NCBI GenBank assembly: GCA_003669585.1
Contig: QWOQ01000005.1
Coordinates: forward strand, 330,502-394,501
Length of the DNA stretch: 64,000 bases
Direction of reading: 5' to 3'
From: Planctomycetota bacterium
GTDB lineage: Bacteria; Planctomycetota; Planctomycetia; Pirellulales; UBA1268
The position numbers and the translations under genes were made by a program. Positions within the stretch are counted from its first letter, which is position 1. Each line of letters opens with the position of its first letter. The notes beneath the pieces are model-generated. The model saw only the letters and a list, made by a program, of their open reading frames with translations. It did no database searches and was not told where the DNA came from. Below, piece after piece: positions 9,087-18,422 of this stretch.

Positions 9087-10223
9087 CTAAGCAGAAGTCG
9101 CTGAGGAAGCTTCTTCAAGGACCACCTCGTCAAGCTCAGTGCCGTCGACATCACGCCGCAGCAGAAGGTAGAAAGCCGTCACAACCGCCCAGAAGTATCC
9201 AACACCGAACGATTGAAGAATCCCGTCGATGCACTGCCGCCAAAAGAGGAGCAGGTCCATTCCGAGGCTGCCTTTTGTCGATTCAAGATTTGTCAGTATT
9301 TCCACGGTGCGATCGTGTCCCATTCCCCAGCTCGCTGCCCACATTGCAAGTGATGTGGTTACGTCACCAAAAAGTGCCACAGCGACCAACGCGGGCAAGG
9401 CAACAACCAGTGCTACTGTGCCATAGAAAAAAAGATGCAAAGGACGTTGATACAGATACGAAAAAGAACTTGAAATCGCTTGGAAACTATCTCCACGTTC
9501 CACTGCAACCGTGGCTACCATCAGCGGCCAACCCACGATAACGCCAATCGCGAGAATCGAGAGCACCAGTGAACCTGCCAGAACCACCGGCCACAAAATT
9601 CCGACAAGCATCAGGCCGATATCTGTTCTCATCGCCAATCCTAAGAGAGCACCTGGAATGGAGAGGGCAAACATGCCGAGCAGAACAAAAATGACGGAAT
9701 TAAACGATGACATCCAAAAACCCATACCGAATCCGAGTGAACCAAACAGGCCCGGGGATTCCTCGCCCGCGAGTTGAAGCGACACCGCTCTGGTAATCGC
9801 TGTTCCAAAAATAGACCAGACCAGTACCACCCAGCCAATTCTAGCGAAAGCCGAAGCCATTTCTCTTGTTGTGGCAGTCGGTGAAAATGGGATCGATACC
9901 AAACGCACTCCATCAGAAAGAAATCCTGGGAGTTTCATTCCGAGAGCAGCGACCCCGGGCATCGCTCGTTGCGATGGACGAAGTCCAAAAACTCCAGCAT
10001 CCGGTACCGAATCCCCAGCAATCACAATCAAGGCTGGATTATGTCCGGCAAGACCAATCCTGTCAGCCAACGACAATCCTGCCCAAGTTCCAAGTGTGCC
10101 AAGCGAAGCCAAAAGAATAATAGTTGGGGAAAATGAACGTCCTGCAGCACGGAAGATAATCCACCACGAAAACGCATCACTCCAACGAACGTCGGTCACA
10201 GTCTGACTCGAAGCGGATGACAT
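9087..10223 (-). CDS. Conserved multi-spanning membrane protein, function unknown
   Basis: A 378-residue integral membrane protein with about six or seven hydrophobic spans, for example near residues 33-55, 132-150, 165-195, 200-250 and 270-300, and a short acidic C-terminus. I do not recognise a specific family. The start at 10223 was chosen over 10262 because GGAG lies about nine bases upstream of this ATG. It is the last gene of the minus-strand chaperone/zinc-protein run, 135 bases after yacG, and may be read through from it. No catalytic motif is visible. Confidence 0.75.
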   Translation of the reverse strand: MSSASSQTVTDVRWSDAFSWWIIFRAAGRSFSPTIILLASLGTLGTWAGLSLADRIGLAGHNPALIVIAGDSVPDAGVFGLRPSQRAMPGVAALGMKLPGFLSDGVRLVSIPFSPTATTREMASAFARIGWVVLVWSIFGTAITRAVSLQLAGEESPGLFGSLGFGMGFWMSSFNSVIFVLLGMFALSIPGALLGLAMRTDIGLMLVGILWPVVLAGSLVLSILAIGVIVGWPLMVATVAVERGDSFQAISSSFSYLYQRPLHLFFYGTVALVVALPALVAVALFGDVTTSLAMWAASWGMGHDRTVEILTNLESTKGSLGMDLLLFWRQCIDGILQSFGVGYFWAVVTAFYLLLRRDVDGTELDEVVLEEASSATSA

Positions 10224-10358
10224 AAACGATTCTCCGTGGCCTACTTCTTTGTCTTTTTCCAATGATCACCACACGCACTTATTCCTGTTGTGATCTTTTG
10301 AGCGCGGAGTATACGGTCCCCATGGCAGCTTCGCGAGTCCTCCCACAAAAACGCGATG

Positions 10359-10565
10359 CTATTCTTCAACCGAATCTGCGTCTTGAGATTGAAAATCGGC
10401 CTCTTCCTCGTCGTCTTGAGATCGTGGCAGTGACGGCACGCTGTACGACTCCGTGAGCCAGCGGCCGAGATCAATGAGACGACAACGCTGACAGCAAAAC
10501 GGAAGCCACTGCTGTAAATCAGGGGCTTGGGTGCAACTCTTTTGACATGTCGGGCATGTTGCCAT
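10359..10565 (-). CDS. yacG: DNA gyrase inhibitor YacG-like zinc protein
   Basis: A 68-residue zinc protein with CPTC (C4, C7) and a second pair C24/C28 in FCCQRC, followed by the family hallmark IDLGRWL. It has a disordered, acidic C-terminal tail. E. coli YacG binds GyrB and inhibits gyrase; that role here is inferred from the family only. The ATG at 10565 has AAGGAAGG about eight bases upstream, better than the GTG two codons earlier. It lies 15 bases after the FmdB-like gene. Confidence 0.85.
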   Translation of the reverse strand: MATCPTCQKSCTQAPDLQQWLPFCCQRCRLIDLGRWLTESYSVPSLPRSQDDEEEADFQSQDADSVEE

Positions 10566-10580
10566 CTCCACGCCCTTCCT

Positions 10581-10886
10581 TCATGAAGTTGCTTGAGGAC
10601 TGCTCGGGGTCGTTGGCGCGGAACCACCGGAATCTTTTTTGGAGGAGCTTGAGTCGCCGCTCGAGGCTGGCTTATCCGCATCGGCACTTTTTTGATAGGA
10701 ATCGCTGCGATAGTCTGTTTTGTAGAACCCCGATCCCTTGAACATAATTGCGCCGCCAGCACCAATTAATCGTCGCAGCTTTCTTTTACCGCACTTCGGG
10801 CACGTCCGCTTTACTCCATCACTCATCGCTTGGAATAGTTCGAAGCTGTGATTGCATGCATCACACAGGTAGTCGTATGTAGGCAT
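10581..10886 (-). CDS. FmdB-family zinc ribbon protein
   Basis: A 101-residue protein opening with MPTYDYLC and carrying one zinc ribbon (C8, C11, C29, C32), then the family's MFKGSGFYKTDY segment at about residues 48-60. The last 40 residues are a Ser/Lys/Pro-rich low-complexity tail. FmdB-type proteins are small putative regulators of unclear function. The start at 10886 matches the invariant MPTYDY N-terminus. The gene begins four bases after the grpE stop, so translation is probably coupled. Confidence 0.88.
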   Translation of the reverse strand: MPTYDYLCDACNHSFELFQAMSDGVKRTCPKCGKRKLRRLIGAGGAIMFKGSGFYKTDYRSDSYQKSADADKPASSGDSSSSKKDSGGSAPTTPSSPQATS

Positions 10887-10890
10887 ATGT

Positions 10891-11403
10891 TTATGGCTCC
10901 TTGGCAACAATCACTTGCGCGGGCCGCACGACTCGGTCATGAAGCATGAATCCGCGACTGGCTACTGCGAGAATCGCTCCCGGCTGACTTCCGGGAACTT
11001 CCTGCTGTAAAATTGCATCGTGCATACTGGGATCAAACTGTTTTCCATCCGTCTGAATTGGCGAACATCCGTGGCTGGCCAATACTTTTAACACTTGCTG
11101 CGATGTCATTTCAAAACCAGACACAAGACTTTCGACATCGGCTACTTTTTTAGAGGCCTCGATCGCCCGCGAGACACTATCCAAAATAGGAAGAATGTCC
11201 CGCAAAAGATCAATCTCCCGATAGCGAAAGTTTTCTTCAATCTCGCGGCGAGATCGCTTGCGAAAATTCTCAAGTTCTGCCTGTGTGCGCAAGAGCTTGT
11301 CTTCCAGTTCCGCAATTCTGATTTGATCTGGAGATGGTTCCTCACAAGGAGATTCAACCTCATCGAATGAATCTGGTTTGTGAATCTGTGGATCAGACAT
11401 CAT
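10891..11403 (-). CDS. grpE: Nucleotide exchange factor GrpE
   Basis: A 170-residue GrpE with an acidic, disordered N-terminus, a long coiled-coil helix (about 27-75: AELENFRKRSRREIEE) and the C-terminal beta domain with HDAILQQEVPGSQPGAI and RVVRPAQVIV. It promotes ADP release from DnaK. No dnaK gene is in this window, so its partner is encoded elsewhere. Its ATG overlaps the dnaJ stop by 4 bp, a sign of translational coupling. The annotated N-terminal MM doublet leaves a one-codon ambiguity in the start. Confidence 0.95.
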   Translation of the reverse strand: MMSDPQIHKPDSFDEVESPCEEPSPDQIRIAELEDKLLRTQAELENFRKRSRREIEENFRYREIDLLRDILPILDSVSRAIEASKKVADVESLVSGFEMTSQQVLKVLASHGCSPIQTDGKQFDPSMHDAILQQEVPGSQPGAILAVASRGFMLHDRVVRPAQVIVAKEP

Positions 11404-12548
11404 TCTTTCTCCTCAGCGCTCTGATGACTCGTAAAGTACTCTTTCATTTTTACAAAGAAGCTTTTATGGGCCGGGCTCACAAGGGCATGTTCCTCTTCGG
11501 CGAGATCTCGCAGGAGTTGCTCTGCTCGCGGCGAGAGTTTGCGTGGAATCTCAACATGTACTTGCACGAGTAAATCGCCAATGCCACGCCCTCGAACTTC
11601 CGGCATTCCGAATCCTCGAAGCCGAAGAACATCGCCTGGCTGCGTACCCCGAGGCATCTCGACGGCATGGGTGCCATCAAGAATCGGAACTTCGACGATC
11701 GCTCCCAAGGCGGCCTGAGAGATGGTAATGGGTACTTGGCAGGAGAGATCTCGACCACTTCGCGTGAGAAATGGATGTTCTTCGACGCCAATGACACAGT
11801 AACAATCTCCGGGCGTTCCGCCGTTGCCACCAGGTTCACCTTCGCCGGCGAGTCGCACCTGCACGTCGCGATCAACGCCTGCAGGAATTGTCACACGCTT
11901 TTCCACGCGTTCGAGTTTGACACCATCGCCACTACATGCCGAACACTTGTCGCGCACAATCTTTCCTGTGCCGCTGCAGGCTGGACAGGTGGCCTGAAGT
12001 CGAAATGGACCCGCAGATTGAATTACCTGACCGCGACCCTCGCAGTAATCGCATCGCTGTGGCTTGGTTCCTTTACGCGCTCCCGTGCCATTGCACTCAC
12101 CGCAAGCCTCATGCCGAGTGAACTCAATCGATTTCACGACACCGCGGGCGGCTTCTAAAAGCGTGAGTGAAATCGTGCAAAAAACGTCCCGTCCCTTGCG
12201 TCCTCGAGCAGTTCGATTCTGAGCATTCCCAAAGGCATCTCCAAAAATGCTGCCTCCAAAAATGCCTCCGAAGGCCTCAAAGATATCGGAGACATTTCCA
12301 AAATCGTGAGCGCCTCCTCCCTGAATTCCAGCATGACCGTAACGGTCATAACGCGTTCGGAGAGCCTTATCCGAAAGCACTTCAAAGGCTCGTGCTGCCT
12401 CCTTGAAGCGATCCGAGGCATCGGCATCACCCGGATTGCGATCGGGATGATACATCATCGCGAGCTTGCGGTAGGCATCCTTAATTTGCGCATCAACGGC
12501 GCCTCGTTCAACGCCAAGCACCTCGTAAAAGTCACGTTGCTCGGCCAT
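11400..12548 (-). CDS. dnaJ: Chaperone DnaJ
   Basis: A 382-residue full-length DnaJ with a J-domain with HPD at residues 34-36, a Gly/Phe-rich linker (about 70-110), the four zinc-binding CxxCxGxG repeats (C149/C152, C166/C169, C188/C191, C202/C205) and the substrate-binding C-terminal domains. It delivers clients to DnaK and stimulates its ATPase. It lies 77 bases downstream of the second groEL and overlaps grpE by 4 bp, so the GroE and DnaJ/GrpE systems form one minus-strand cluster. Confidence 0.97.
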   Translation of the reverse strand: MAEQRDFYEVLGVERGAVDAQIKDAYRKLAMMYHPDRNPGDADASDRFKEAARAFEVLSDKALRTRYDRYGHAGIQGGGAHDFGNVSDIFEAFGGIFGGSIFGDAFGNAQNRTARGRKGRDVFCTISLTLLEAARGVVKSIEFTRHEACGECNGTGARKGTKPQRCDYCEGRGQVIQSAGPFRLQATCPACSGTGKIVRDKCSACSGDGVKLERVEKRVTIPAGVDRDVQVRLAGEGEPGGNGGTPGDCYCVIGVEEHPFLTRSGRDLSCQVPITISQAALGAIVEVPILDGTHAVEMPRGTQPGDVLRLRGFGMPEVRGRGIGDLLVQVHVEIPRKLSPRAEQLLRDLAEEEHALVSPAHKSFFVKMKEYFTSHQSAEEKE

Positions 12549-12625
12549 ACAATTTACGAACCGATTCGGTCGCCTCCGAGCACACGCTTACCGTACACCC
12601 GGCAGCTGAACCGAGTTCCTGCGAC

Positions 12626-14245
12626 TTATCGAACGCTACCCTCGATGCGATGCTTCTTCGCGTCGTCTTTGTCAAGATTCGTTACAAGGGCTTCTGTCGT
12701 CAGAAGCAATCCAGCAATGCTTGCCGCATTGGTAAGCGCTACGCGAACTACTTTGACAGGATCGATGATCCCAGCCTTTAGCATGTCGACGTATTCGCCT
12801 CGATTGGCGTCGTAACCGATATTTACATCCTTGCGAGCCACTTCGTCAGCAACAACCGATCCATCGATTCCACAGTTTTGTGCAATCTGACGAATGGGGG
12901 CCTGCAGCGATTTGAGCACGATGTCAACACCGATTCGCTCATCTCCCTTGGCTTGCTGACGAGCTTTTTCGACAGCCTGCTGGCAGCGAAGCAAGGCCAC
13001 GCCACCTCCTGGAACAATTCCTTCTTCGACTGCTGCTCGAGTGGCATGCAATGCATCTTCAACGCGAGCTTTTTTCTGTTTCATTTCAACTTCCGTGCCG
13101 GCACCAACTGAAATGATGGCCACACCACCGGTAAGTTTTGCAAGACGTTCTTGGAACTTCTCGCGATCGTATTCACTTTCAGTTGCGTCGATCTGATTGC
13201 GAATCTGTTGCACCCGAGTCTGAACGTCGGCAGGCTTTCCAGCCCCCTGAACAATGGTTGTTTCGCTCTTGTCGATTGTAATTTTCTTCGCTTTTCCAAG
13301 ATGAGAAAGGTCGAGGTTTTCGAGCTTTAATCCAAGATCTTCACTCACCAAAGTGCCACCGGTCAAAGTCGCAATATCAGCAAGCATAGACTTGCGTCGA
13401 TCGCCGAATCCGGGTGCTTTCGATGCACAAATATTGAGAACACCCCGCAACTTGTTCACCACAAGTGCCGTCAGAGCATCACCGTCAATATCTTCAGCAA
13501 TAATCAGCAGCGGCTTTCCTGACTGCGCCACTTTTTCAAGCAACGGAAGCAATTCTCGTAAATTTGAAATCTTTTTCTCGTGAATCAAGATCAGGGCATC
13601 CTCAAGCAAACAATCCATTTCGGCGGTTCGATTGATAAAGTAAGGAGAGACGAAGCCCTTATCAAACTGCATGCCGTCAACAAATCGAACAGTTGTTTCA
13701 GTAGTCTTGCCTTCCTCAACAGTAATCACGCCATCTTTTCCAACCTTCTGGAGGGCTTTGGCCAAGAGATCACCGATCGAGCGATCGTTGTTTGCGCTGA
13801 TTGCACCAACTTGAGCAACTTCTTCAGGACGCTCAACTTTCTTCGCCATTTCAAGAAGCCTGCCCACAGCGGCGGCAACGGCTTTTTCGATTCCACGGCG
13901 TACGGCTGTGGGATTCGATCCAGCGGCAACATTTCTTGATCCCTCACGAAAAATCTCTCTCGCCAGAACGGTGGCTGTTGTGGTTCCGTCGCCCGCAAGA
14001 TCAGACGTCTTTGAGGCCACTTCATTCACGAGTTTGGCACCCATGTTTTCAAAGTGATCTTCAAGATCGACTTCTTTGCTCACAGTGACGCCGTCCTTGG
14101 TGACCGTTGGTCCGCCAAACGACTTGTCGATAATTACGTTTCGACCCGTAGGCCCCATCGTTACCGCCACGGCGCTTGCAAGTTTTTCGACACCCTTGAG
14201 TAGTTTGGCTCGGGCGTTGTCATCGAACAGGAGTTGCTTGGGCAC
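12626..14245 (-). CDS. groEL: Chaperonin GroEL, copy without GGM tail
   Basis: A 539-residue group I chaperonin. The nucleotide-binding motif [11 protein letters not shown] and the ATPase-region aspartate in the segment [11 protein letters not shown] are present, so it should be an active ring subunit. The C-terminus ends in a charged [18 protein letters not shown] tail instead of the Gly-Gly-Met repeat. The start is a GTG at 14245, with GAGGGAG eight bases upstream; the frame is open upstream, but that segment does not look like chaperonin. It lies downstream of groES, so this is a second groEL of the cluster. Specialised client range is a possibility, not shown. Confidence 0.95.
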   Translation of the reverse strand: MPKQLLFDDNARAKLLKGVEKLASAVAVTMGPTGRNVIIDKSFGGPTVTKDGVTVSKEVDLEDHFENMGAKLVNEVASKTSDLAGDGTTTATVLAREIFREGSRNVAAGSNPTAVRRGIEKAVAAAVGRLLEMAKKVERPEEVAQVGAISANNDRSIGDLLAKALQKVGKDGVITVEEGKTTETTVRFVDGMQFDKGFVSPYFINRTAEMDCLLEDALILIHEKKISNLRELLPLLEKVAQSGKPLLIIAEDIDGDALTALVVNKLRGVLNICASKAPGFGDRRKSMLADIATLTGGTLVSEDLGLKLENLDLSHLGKAKKITIDKSETTIVQGAGKPADVQTRVQQIRNQIDATESEYDREKFQERLAKLTGGVAIISVGAGTEVEMKQKKARVEDALHATRAAVEEGIVPGGGVALLRCQQAVEKARQQAKGDERIGVDIVLKSLQAPIRQIAQNCGIDGSVVADEVARKDVNIGYDANRGEYVDMLKAGIIDPVKVVRVALTNAASIAGLLLTTEALVTNLDKDDAKKHRIEGSVR

Positions 14246-14266
14246 GTCGAAATCTCCCTCGTCATA

Positions 14267-14285
14267 GGCGGCACTATGCACCGCC
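14267..14285 (-). promoter_or_regulatory. Short GC hairpin upstream of the second groEL
   Basis: GGCGG and CCGCC form a 5-bp inverted repeat around a 9-base loop, 21 bases upstream of the GTG start and just upstream of its Shine-Dalgarno sequence. It could be a leader hairpin that tunes translation between groES and this groEL. The stem is short, so chance is a real alternative. Confidence 0.25.
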
Positions 14286-14389
14286 GGATAAAGTTGCTCA
14301 GAACAATAGAAACACTCAACAACACAAACCGACAAAATTGAATTGGACTTCTAAGGCAGTTCGAGAACGCTTGCTCTCAAACTCCGTCG

Positions 14390-14689
14390 TTAGCCGACTA
14401 CTTTTGCCAGAATGTCGCTCTCGCGAAGAATCTTGACATCATGGCCGTCGACTTCGATATCACTTCCGGAATACTTCCCGTAGATCACTTCGTCACCAAT
14501 ACTCACCGAGAGGGGAGCACGATGACCGCTGTCGAGAAGTTTCCCTGGTCCCATTGCCATGACATGACCACGCTGTGGCTTTTCTTTGGCAGAATCTGGC
14601 AGGACAATTCCTCCTGCAGTGCGTTCTTCGGCTTCAACCGGCTCCACCACAATACGATCATCAAGCGGTCGAATCTTTAGATTTTTCAT
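14390..14689 (-). CDS. groES: Co-chaperonin GroES
   Basis: A 99-residue GroES with the typical opening [13 protein letters not shown], a mobile loop ([11 protein letters not shown], about 20-30), the roof segment and the closing [20 protein letters not shown]. It caps GroEL rings. The ATG at 14689 has GAGGAG about eight bases upstream; the 14-codon upward extension in the same frame is unlikely. It sits between two groEL genes, 86 bases after the first and 144 before the second, an arrangement different from the common groES-groEL order. Confidence 0.95.
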   Translation of the reverse strand: MKNLKIRPLDDRIVVEPVEAEERTAGGIVLPDSAKEKPQRGHVMAMGPGKLLDSGHRAPLSVSIGDEVIYGKYSGSDIEVDGHDVKILRESDILAKVVG

Positions 14690-14775
14690 TTTCCAAAACT
14701 CCTCAAAAGGTTGCCCAAACTTATTTTTCAATTCTTCTGTTCAACACGTTCATTGATTTCACATGGACTCGGGGC

Positions 14776-16500
14776 CTACATCATGCCGCCCATGCCGCCC
14801 ATACCACCCATGCCTGGCATGCCACCGCCCATACCGCCCATGCCACCACCCATGCCGCCCATGCCACCGCCACCCATACCATGGTCGTGATGATCGCCGC
14901 CAGCACCCTCTTCCTCTTCTTTGGGCACATCGGTAATAAGCGATTCAGTCGTCAACAAAAGAGCTGCAACGCTCGCAGCGTTTTGAAGCGCTGTTCGCAC
15001 CACTTTGGCTGGATCAATAACGCCCGCAATTACAAGATCACAGTACTCCTCTTTGTCGGCGTCGTATCCGTCGTTCTTTCCCTTCATCTGTCGAACGCGA
15101 TTGACGACAACCGGTCCATCGATACCGGCGTTGGCGGCAATTGCCTCAAGTGGATATCGCAAAGCATTTTTAACGATCAATGCTCCGAGTTTTTCATCGC
15201 CTGAAACTTCAAGTTTTTCAATCACTTTCTCGCTTCGCAGAAGAGCGACGCCTCCGCCTGGAACAATGCCTTCGGCCAGTGCAGCCTGAGTAGCACTTCG
15301 GGCATCCTCAATGAGCGCTTTTCGCTCTTTCATTTCTGTTTCGGTCGCTGCACCAACGTTGATTTGTGCAACTCCGCCAGCAAGTTTTGCCAGACGTTCT
15401 TGCAGTTTTTCACGGTCGTACTCGCTATCAGTCGATCCAATCTCTGATCGAATTTGATCGGCACGACCGTCGATGGCTACTTTCGACCCAGCACCGCTTA
15501 CAATCGTTGTATTTTCCGCATCGATGATCACTTTTTTAGCACGGCCCAAATCCGAGATTTTTACAGCATCCAGTGCGATACCGAGATCCTTAAAAATCGC
15601 CTGACCACCCGTGAGCACCGCCAAGTCGCCCATGATTGCCTTACGACGATCGCCGTAGCCAGGAGCTTTCACAGCCACCGACTGAACGATTCCTCGCAAT
15701 TTATTCACCACCAATGTTGCGAGCGCTTCGCCTTCAACATCTTCGGCAATTACCACGAGGGGCTTTCCCGATTTGCTGATGGCTTCAAGCAACGGCACAA
15801 GAGCCTTCGCACTCGATATTTTTTCTTCAAAAAGAAGGATGTATGGATTTTCAAACGAGCAGCTTTGTGAATCCGCATTCGTAACAAAATGCGGGGACAA
15901 ATAGCCTCTGTCAAACTGCATACCCTCAACCACATCGACGCTCGTCTCAGACTGCTTGCCTTCCTCAACGGTAATCACACCGTCTTTGCCAACCTTCAAA
16001 AAAGCTTCGCTCAGAACATTGCCGATCGTAGGATCATTGTTTCCTGCAATCGTTGCAATCTGCATCAATTCCTTTTTATTTTTCTCGTTGATAGGGGTTG
16101 CCATATCAATGATCGCTTTGCTGACGGCGTTCACTGCTTTGTGAATACCACGCGAAAGCGCCATCGGATCGGCTCCGGCAGCGATCATTTTTAGGCCCTC
16201 GCGAAAAATTGCCTCTGCGAGAACTGTCGCCGTTGTCGTACCGTCGCCAGCGACGTCATTCGTTTTGCTGGCAGCTTCCTTCACCAGCTGGGCGCCAAGA
16301 TTTTCGTACGGATCTTCAAGATCAATATCCTCAGCGACAGTCACTCCGTCTTTGGTCACCTTGGGAGAACCCCAACCTTTGTCGAGCACCGCATTTCGAC
16401 CACGGGGCCCAAGAGTGCTTCGCACAGCACGGGCAAGTTTTGAAACTCCAGCAAGCAACGCCTGTCGGGCGACATCGTCGAACACCATTTGTTTGGCCAC
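14776..16500 (-). CDS. groEL: Chaperonin GroEL, copy with GGM tail
   Basis: A 574-residue group I chaperonin. It carries [11 protein letters not shown], and the ATPase-region segment reads [11 protein letters not shown], divergent from the canonical [11 protein letters not shown] but keeping the aspartate. The C-terminus is a long Gly/Met-rich repeat (about 545-574), usually placed inside the cavity. It starts at a GTG at 16500 with GAGGAG six bases upstream. It is the first gene of the minus-strand chaperone run. I searched upstream for a CIRCE element and found none. It is clearly divergent from the second copy, so this is not a recent duplication. Confidence 0.95.
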   Translation of the reverse strand: MAKQMVFDDVARQALLAGVSKLARAVRSTLGPRGRNAVLDKGWGSPKVTKDGVTVAEDIDLEDPYENLGAQLVKEAASKTNDVAGDGTTTATVLAEAIFREGLKMIAAGADPMALSRGIHKAVNAVSKAIIDMATPINEKNKKELMQIATIAGNNDPTIGNVLSEAFLKVGKDGVITVEEGKQSETSVDVVEGMQFDRGYLSPHFVTNADSQSCSFENPYILLFEEKISSAKALVPLLEAISKSGKPLVVIAEDVEGEALATLVVNKLRGIVQSVAVKAPGYGDRRKAIMGDLAVLTGGQAIFKDLGIALDAVKISDLGRAKKVIIDAENTTIVSGAGSKVAIDGRADQIRSEIGSTDSEYDREKLQERLAKLAGGVAQINVGAATETEMKERKALIEDARSATQAALAEGIVPGGGVALLRSEKVIEKLEVSGDEKLGALIVKNALRYPLEAIAANAGIDGPVVVNRVRQMKGKNDGYDADKEEYCDLVIAGVIDPAKVVRTALQNAASVAALLLTTESLITDVPKEEEEGAGGDHHDHGMGGGGMGGMGGGMGGMGGGMPGMGGMGGMGGMM

Positions 16501-17085
16501 AGCACACTCCTCGACAAGGAAAGGTCTTGAAAATATTCAGTCAGCTTTTTTTCCGTCTCTGTCCGAAAGATCGCGGATAAGCCCACGAAACGGACAACCG
16601 TCGAACTCAATCATCGATTCCAACTCATTGAGAACGTTGTCACCTCGAGGGAGGTCTCACGCGGTTCCAATTTTGCCACCAGATTGTTTTCACCAGCAGC
16701 ATCACAGAGGCCACAGGTTCTATCAGTGCGGTGGACACAACGTGAAGAAGCCCCTCTGGCGCACGGGGAACTTCGATTTTTCCGAGAACGATTCTCCGTC
16801 GGACTGTGTTTTTGTTTTTTTGCTGGACATCCGATGTTCTGGCAAAACTTTTGCATGACTGCATTTTCGGCACGGTGCCGATCATGCGAAAACGGCAGGT
16901 GCAACCGGCGTGCCGCTCAGGAAAAAAAGTTGACTCGACTCTGTTTTTATGCTTTTAACTTCGAAGAACCTGAGGTTTTTCCGAAATCATTTCTCGTAAA
17001 CTTTTTTTGTAAAACCTGCCGAACTGATCTGGAGAACGACATGAGCAGTTCCATTTTGGCAGAGCCCGTAGAATCCAAAGCTGCT
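16501..17085. other. 585-base region without a convincing gene
   Basis: Region upstream of the groEL-groES-groEL cluster and downstream of the M42 peptidase. Short frames on both strands are Arg/Cys/Phe-rich, with no ribosome binding site or family resemblance. It should hold the promoter of the chaperone cluster. The first 40 bases upstream of groEL are A/T-rich. I saw no CIRCE-type inverted repeat, no tRNA and no clear terminator. Confidence 0.5.
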
Positions 17086-18144
17086 CTATGGAATCCAGCT
17101 CATTGCCTCGTTCAGACTCCTGATAAATGTCGCCAGAAGATCTGCAGTGTGGTCAGCATCCTCTAGGCAGACGGTTTCAACGGCTGAATGCATATACCTG
17201 TTAGGAACGCTTACGAGCCCCGTTGCCACACCTGAGCGACAGGTTTGAAGCACATTCGCATCGGTCGGAGTGGCTCGTCCGCTGGCGGCAATTTGTACTG
17301 GAATTCCTGCCACACGACCGGCTTCGAGAAGTCGTTCTACCACACGAGGATTCATATTGGGTCCCCGATAGACCACCGGGCCACGTCCGAGCGCAATATC
17401 GCCGCTCTGTTTTTTGTCGATTGTCGGACAATCGGTAGCGTGCGTCACATCGACCGCAATCGCAACATGTGGATCGATGCCAAAAGAACTTGTCTGGGCT
17501 CCTCGCAGTCCTATCTCCTCTTGAACGGTAGAAACCACAAAAAGTCCGCACGAAAGTGGCTCTTTCGCGGCCCTGCGAAACGCTTCAAGCACCACCCAAA
17601 GCCCGATCTTGTCGTCCATCGCAGGACTCGCTGCCAAAGAACCCATCAGTGGTTGAAAGCGAAGTTCGAGCGTCACAGGATCGCCAACGCTCACAACTCT
17701 TTCGGCATCCGTTTTATCCTTTGCGCCGATATCAATCCAAAGGTCCTTCATTTTCGGAACGACTTTGCGTTCCTCGTCGGTAAGAAGGTGAATCGGTTTT
17801 CGCGACATGACTCCAGGCACAGCGCCACCGGCAGTCCAAATGGTTACACGCATACCGATCAACTGCATCGGATCCCACCCTCCGATGGGCTGTACGGAGA
17901 TATATCCTTCCGCATCAATGTATTGGATGAGCAATCCAATTTGGTCACAGTGCCCAGCAAGCATGATACGCAGAGCCGCTGATGGGTTGATTGCTCCAAT
18001 GACATTGCCATGGACGTCCGTCGATACGTCTTGAGTAATGCCTGCGAGTCTTTGTCGAACCACTTCTTGGATTGGTTGCTCGTAGCCTGAGGGACTTGGT
18101 GTTTCAAGAAGCTTGATCAAAAAATCGCGATCTGATATTTCCAT
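17086..18144 (-). CDS. M42 family metallopeptidase (glutamyl aminopeptidase / endoglucanase M-like)
   Basis: A 352-residue cytoplasmic dinuclear aminopeptidase of the M42 family. The metal and catalytic residues can be followed in order: AGHCDQIGL (His and Asp), AMDDKIG (bridging Asp), QEEIGLRGA (catalytic Glu and metal Glu), VDVTHA (Asp) and RYMHSAVE (His). Members form large tetrahedral complexes that trim N-terminal residues from peptides. It is a single gene with no obvious operon partner, next to the chaperone cluster. Exact substrate preference is not visible from sequence. Confidence 0.92.
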   Translation of the reverse strand: MEISDRDFLIKLLETPSPSGYEQPIQEVVRQRLAGITQDVSTDVHGNVIGAINPSAALRIMLAGHCDQIGLLIQYIDAEGYISVQPIGGWDPMQLIGMRVTIWTAGGAVPGVMSRKPIHLLTDEERKVVPKMKDLWIDIGAKDKTDAERVVSVGDPVTLELRFQPLMGSLAASPAMDDKIGLWVVLEAFRRAAKEPLSCGLFVVSTVQEEIGLRGAQTSSFGIDPHVAIAVDVTHATDCPTIDKKQSGDIALGRGPVVYRGPNMNPRVVERLLEAGRVAGIPVQIAASGRATPTDANVLQTCRSGVATGLVSVPNRYMHSAVETVCLEDADHTADLLATFIRSLNEAMSWIP

Positions 18145-18422
18145 GACGCTCTACACTCCAAAAGTTCTGAGGTGGCTTCCCTCCGAATTCGTAACTGCGA
18201 AGCGACGCATGCCAACTGCAGTTTTCGGCCATCTGAAACACCCTACCGCTCACCCCGGGGCCGCTGCAATACAATCGCTTCCTCGTGCGATGGAACCTGA
18301 TTACATTCGTCAATGTCTGCTGATGTTCGAGGTTCTGATTCGACAGCGAGTAGAATTTTATGCCAGTGTGTTACAGATCGAATGTGCCCTTGAACGCAGC
18401 GAAAGAAACGGTGGCTTCCTGA

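Noticed and set aside
16501..16700. CIRCE-like heat-shock operator upstream of groEL
   Set aside because: Only an AGCACTC half-site near 16502 is seen; no matching GAGTGCT half at nine bases distance.
16684..17166. 160-residue plus-strand reading frame
   Set aside because: Cys/Phe/Arg-rich, no family resemblance, no ribosome binding site, and its end runs into the M42 peptidase gene on the other strand.
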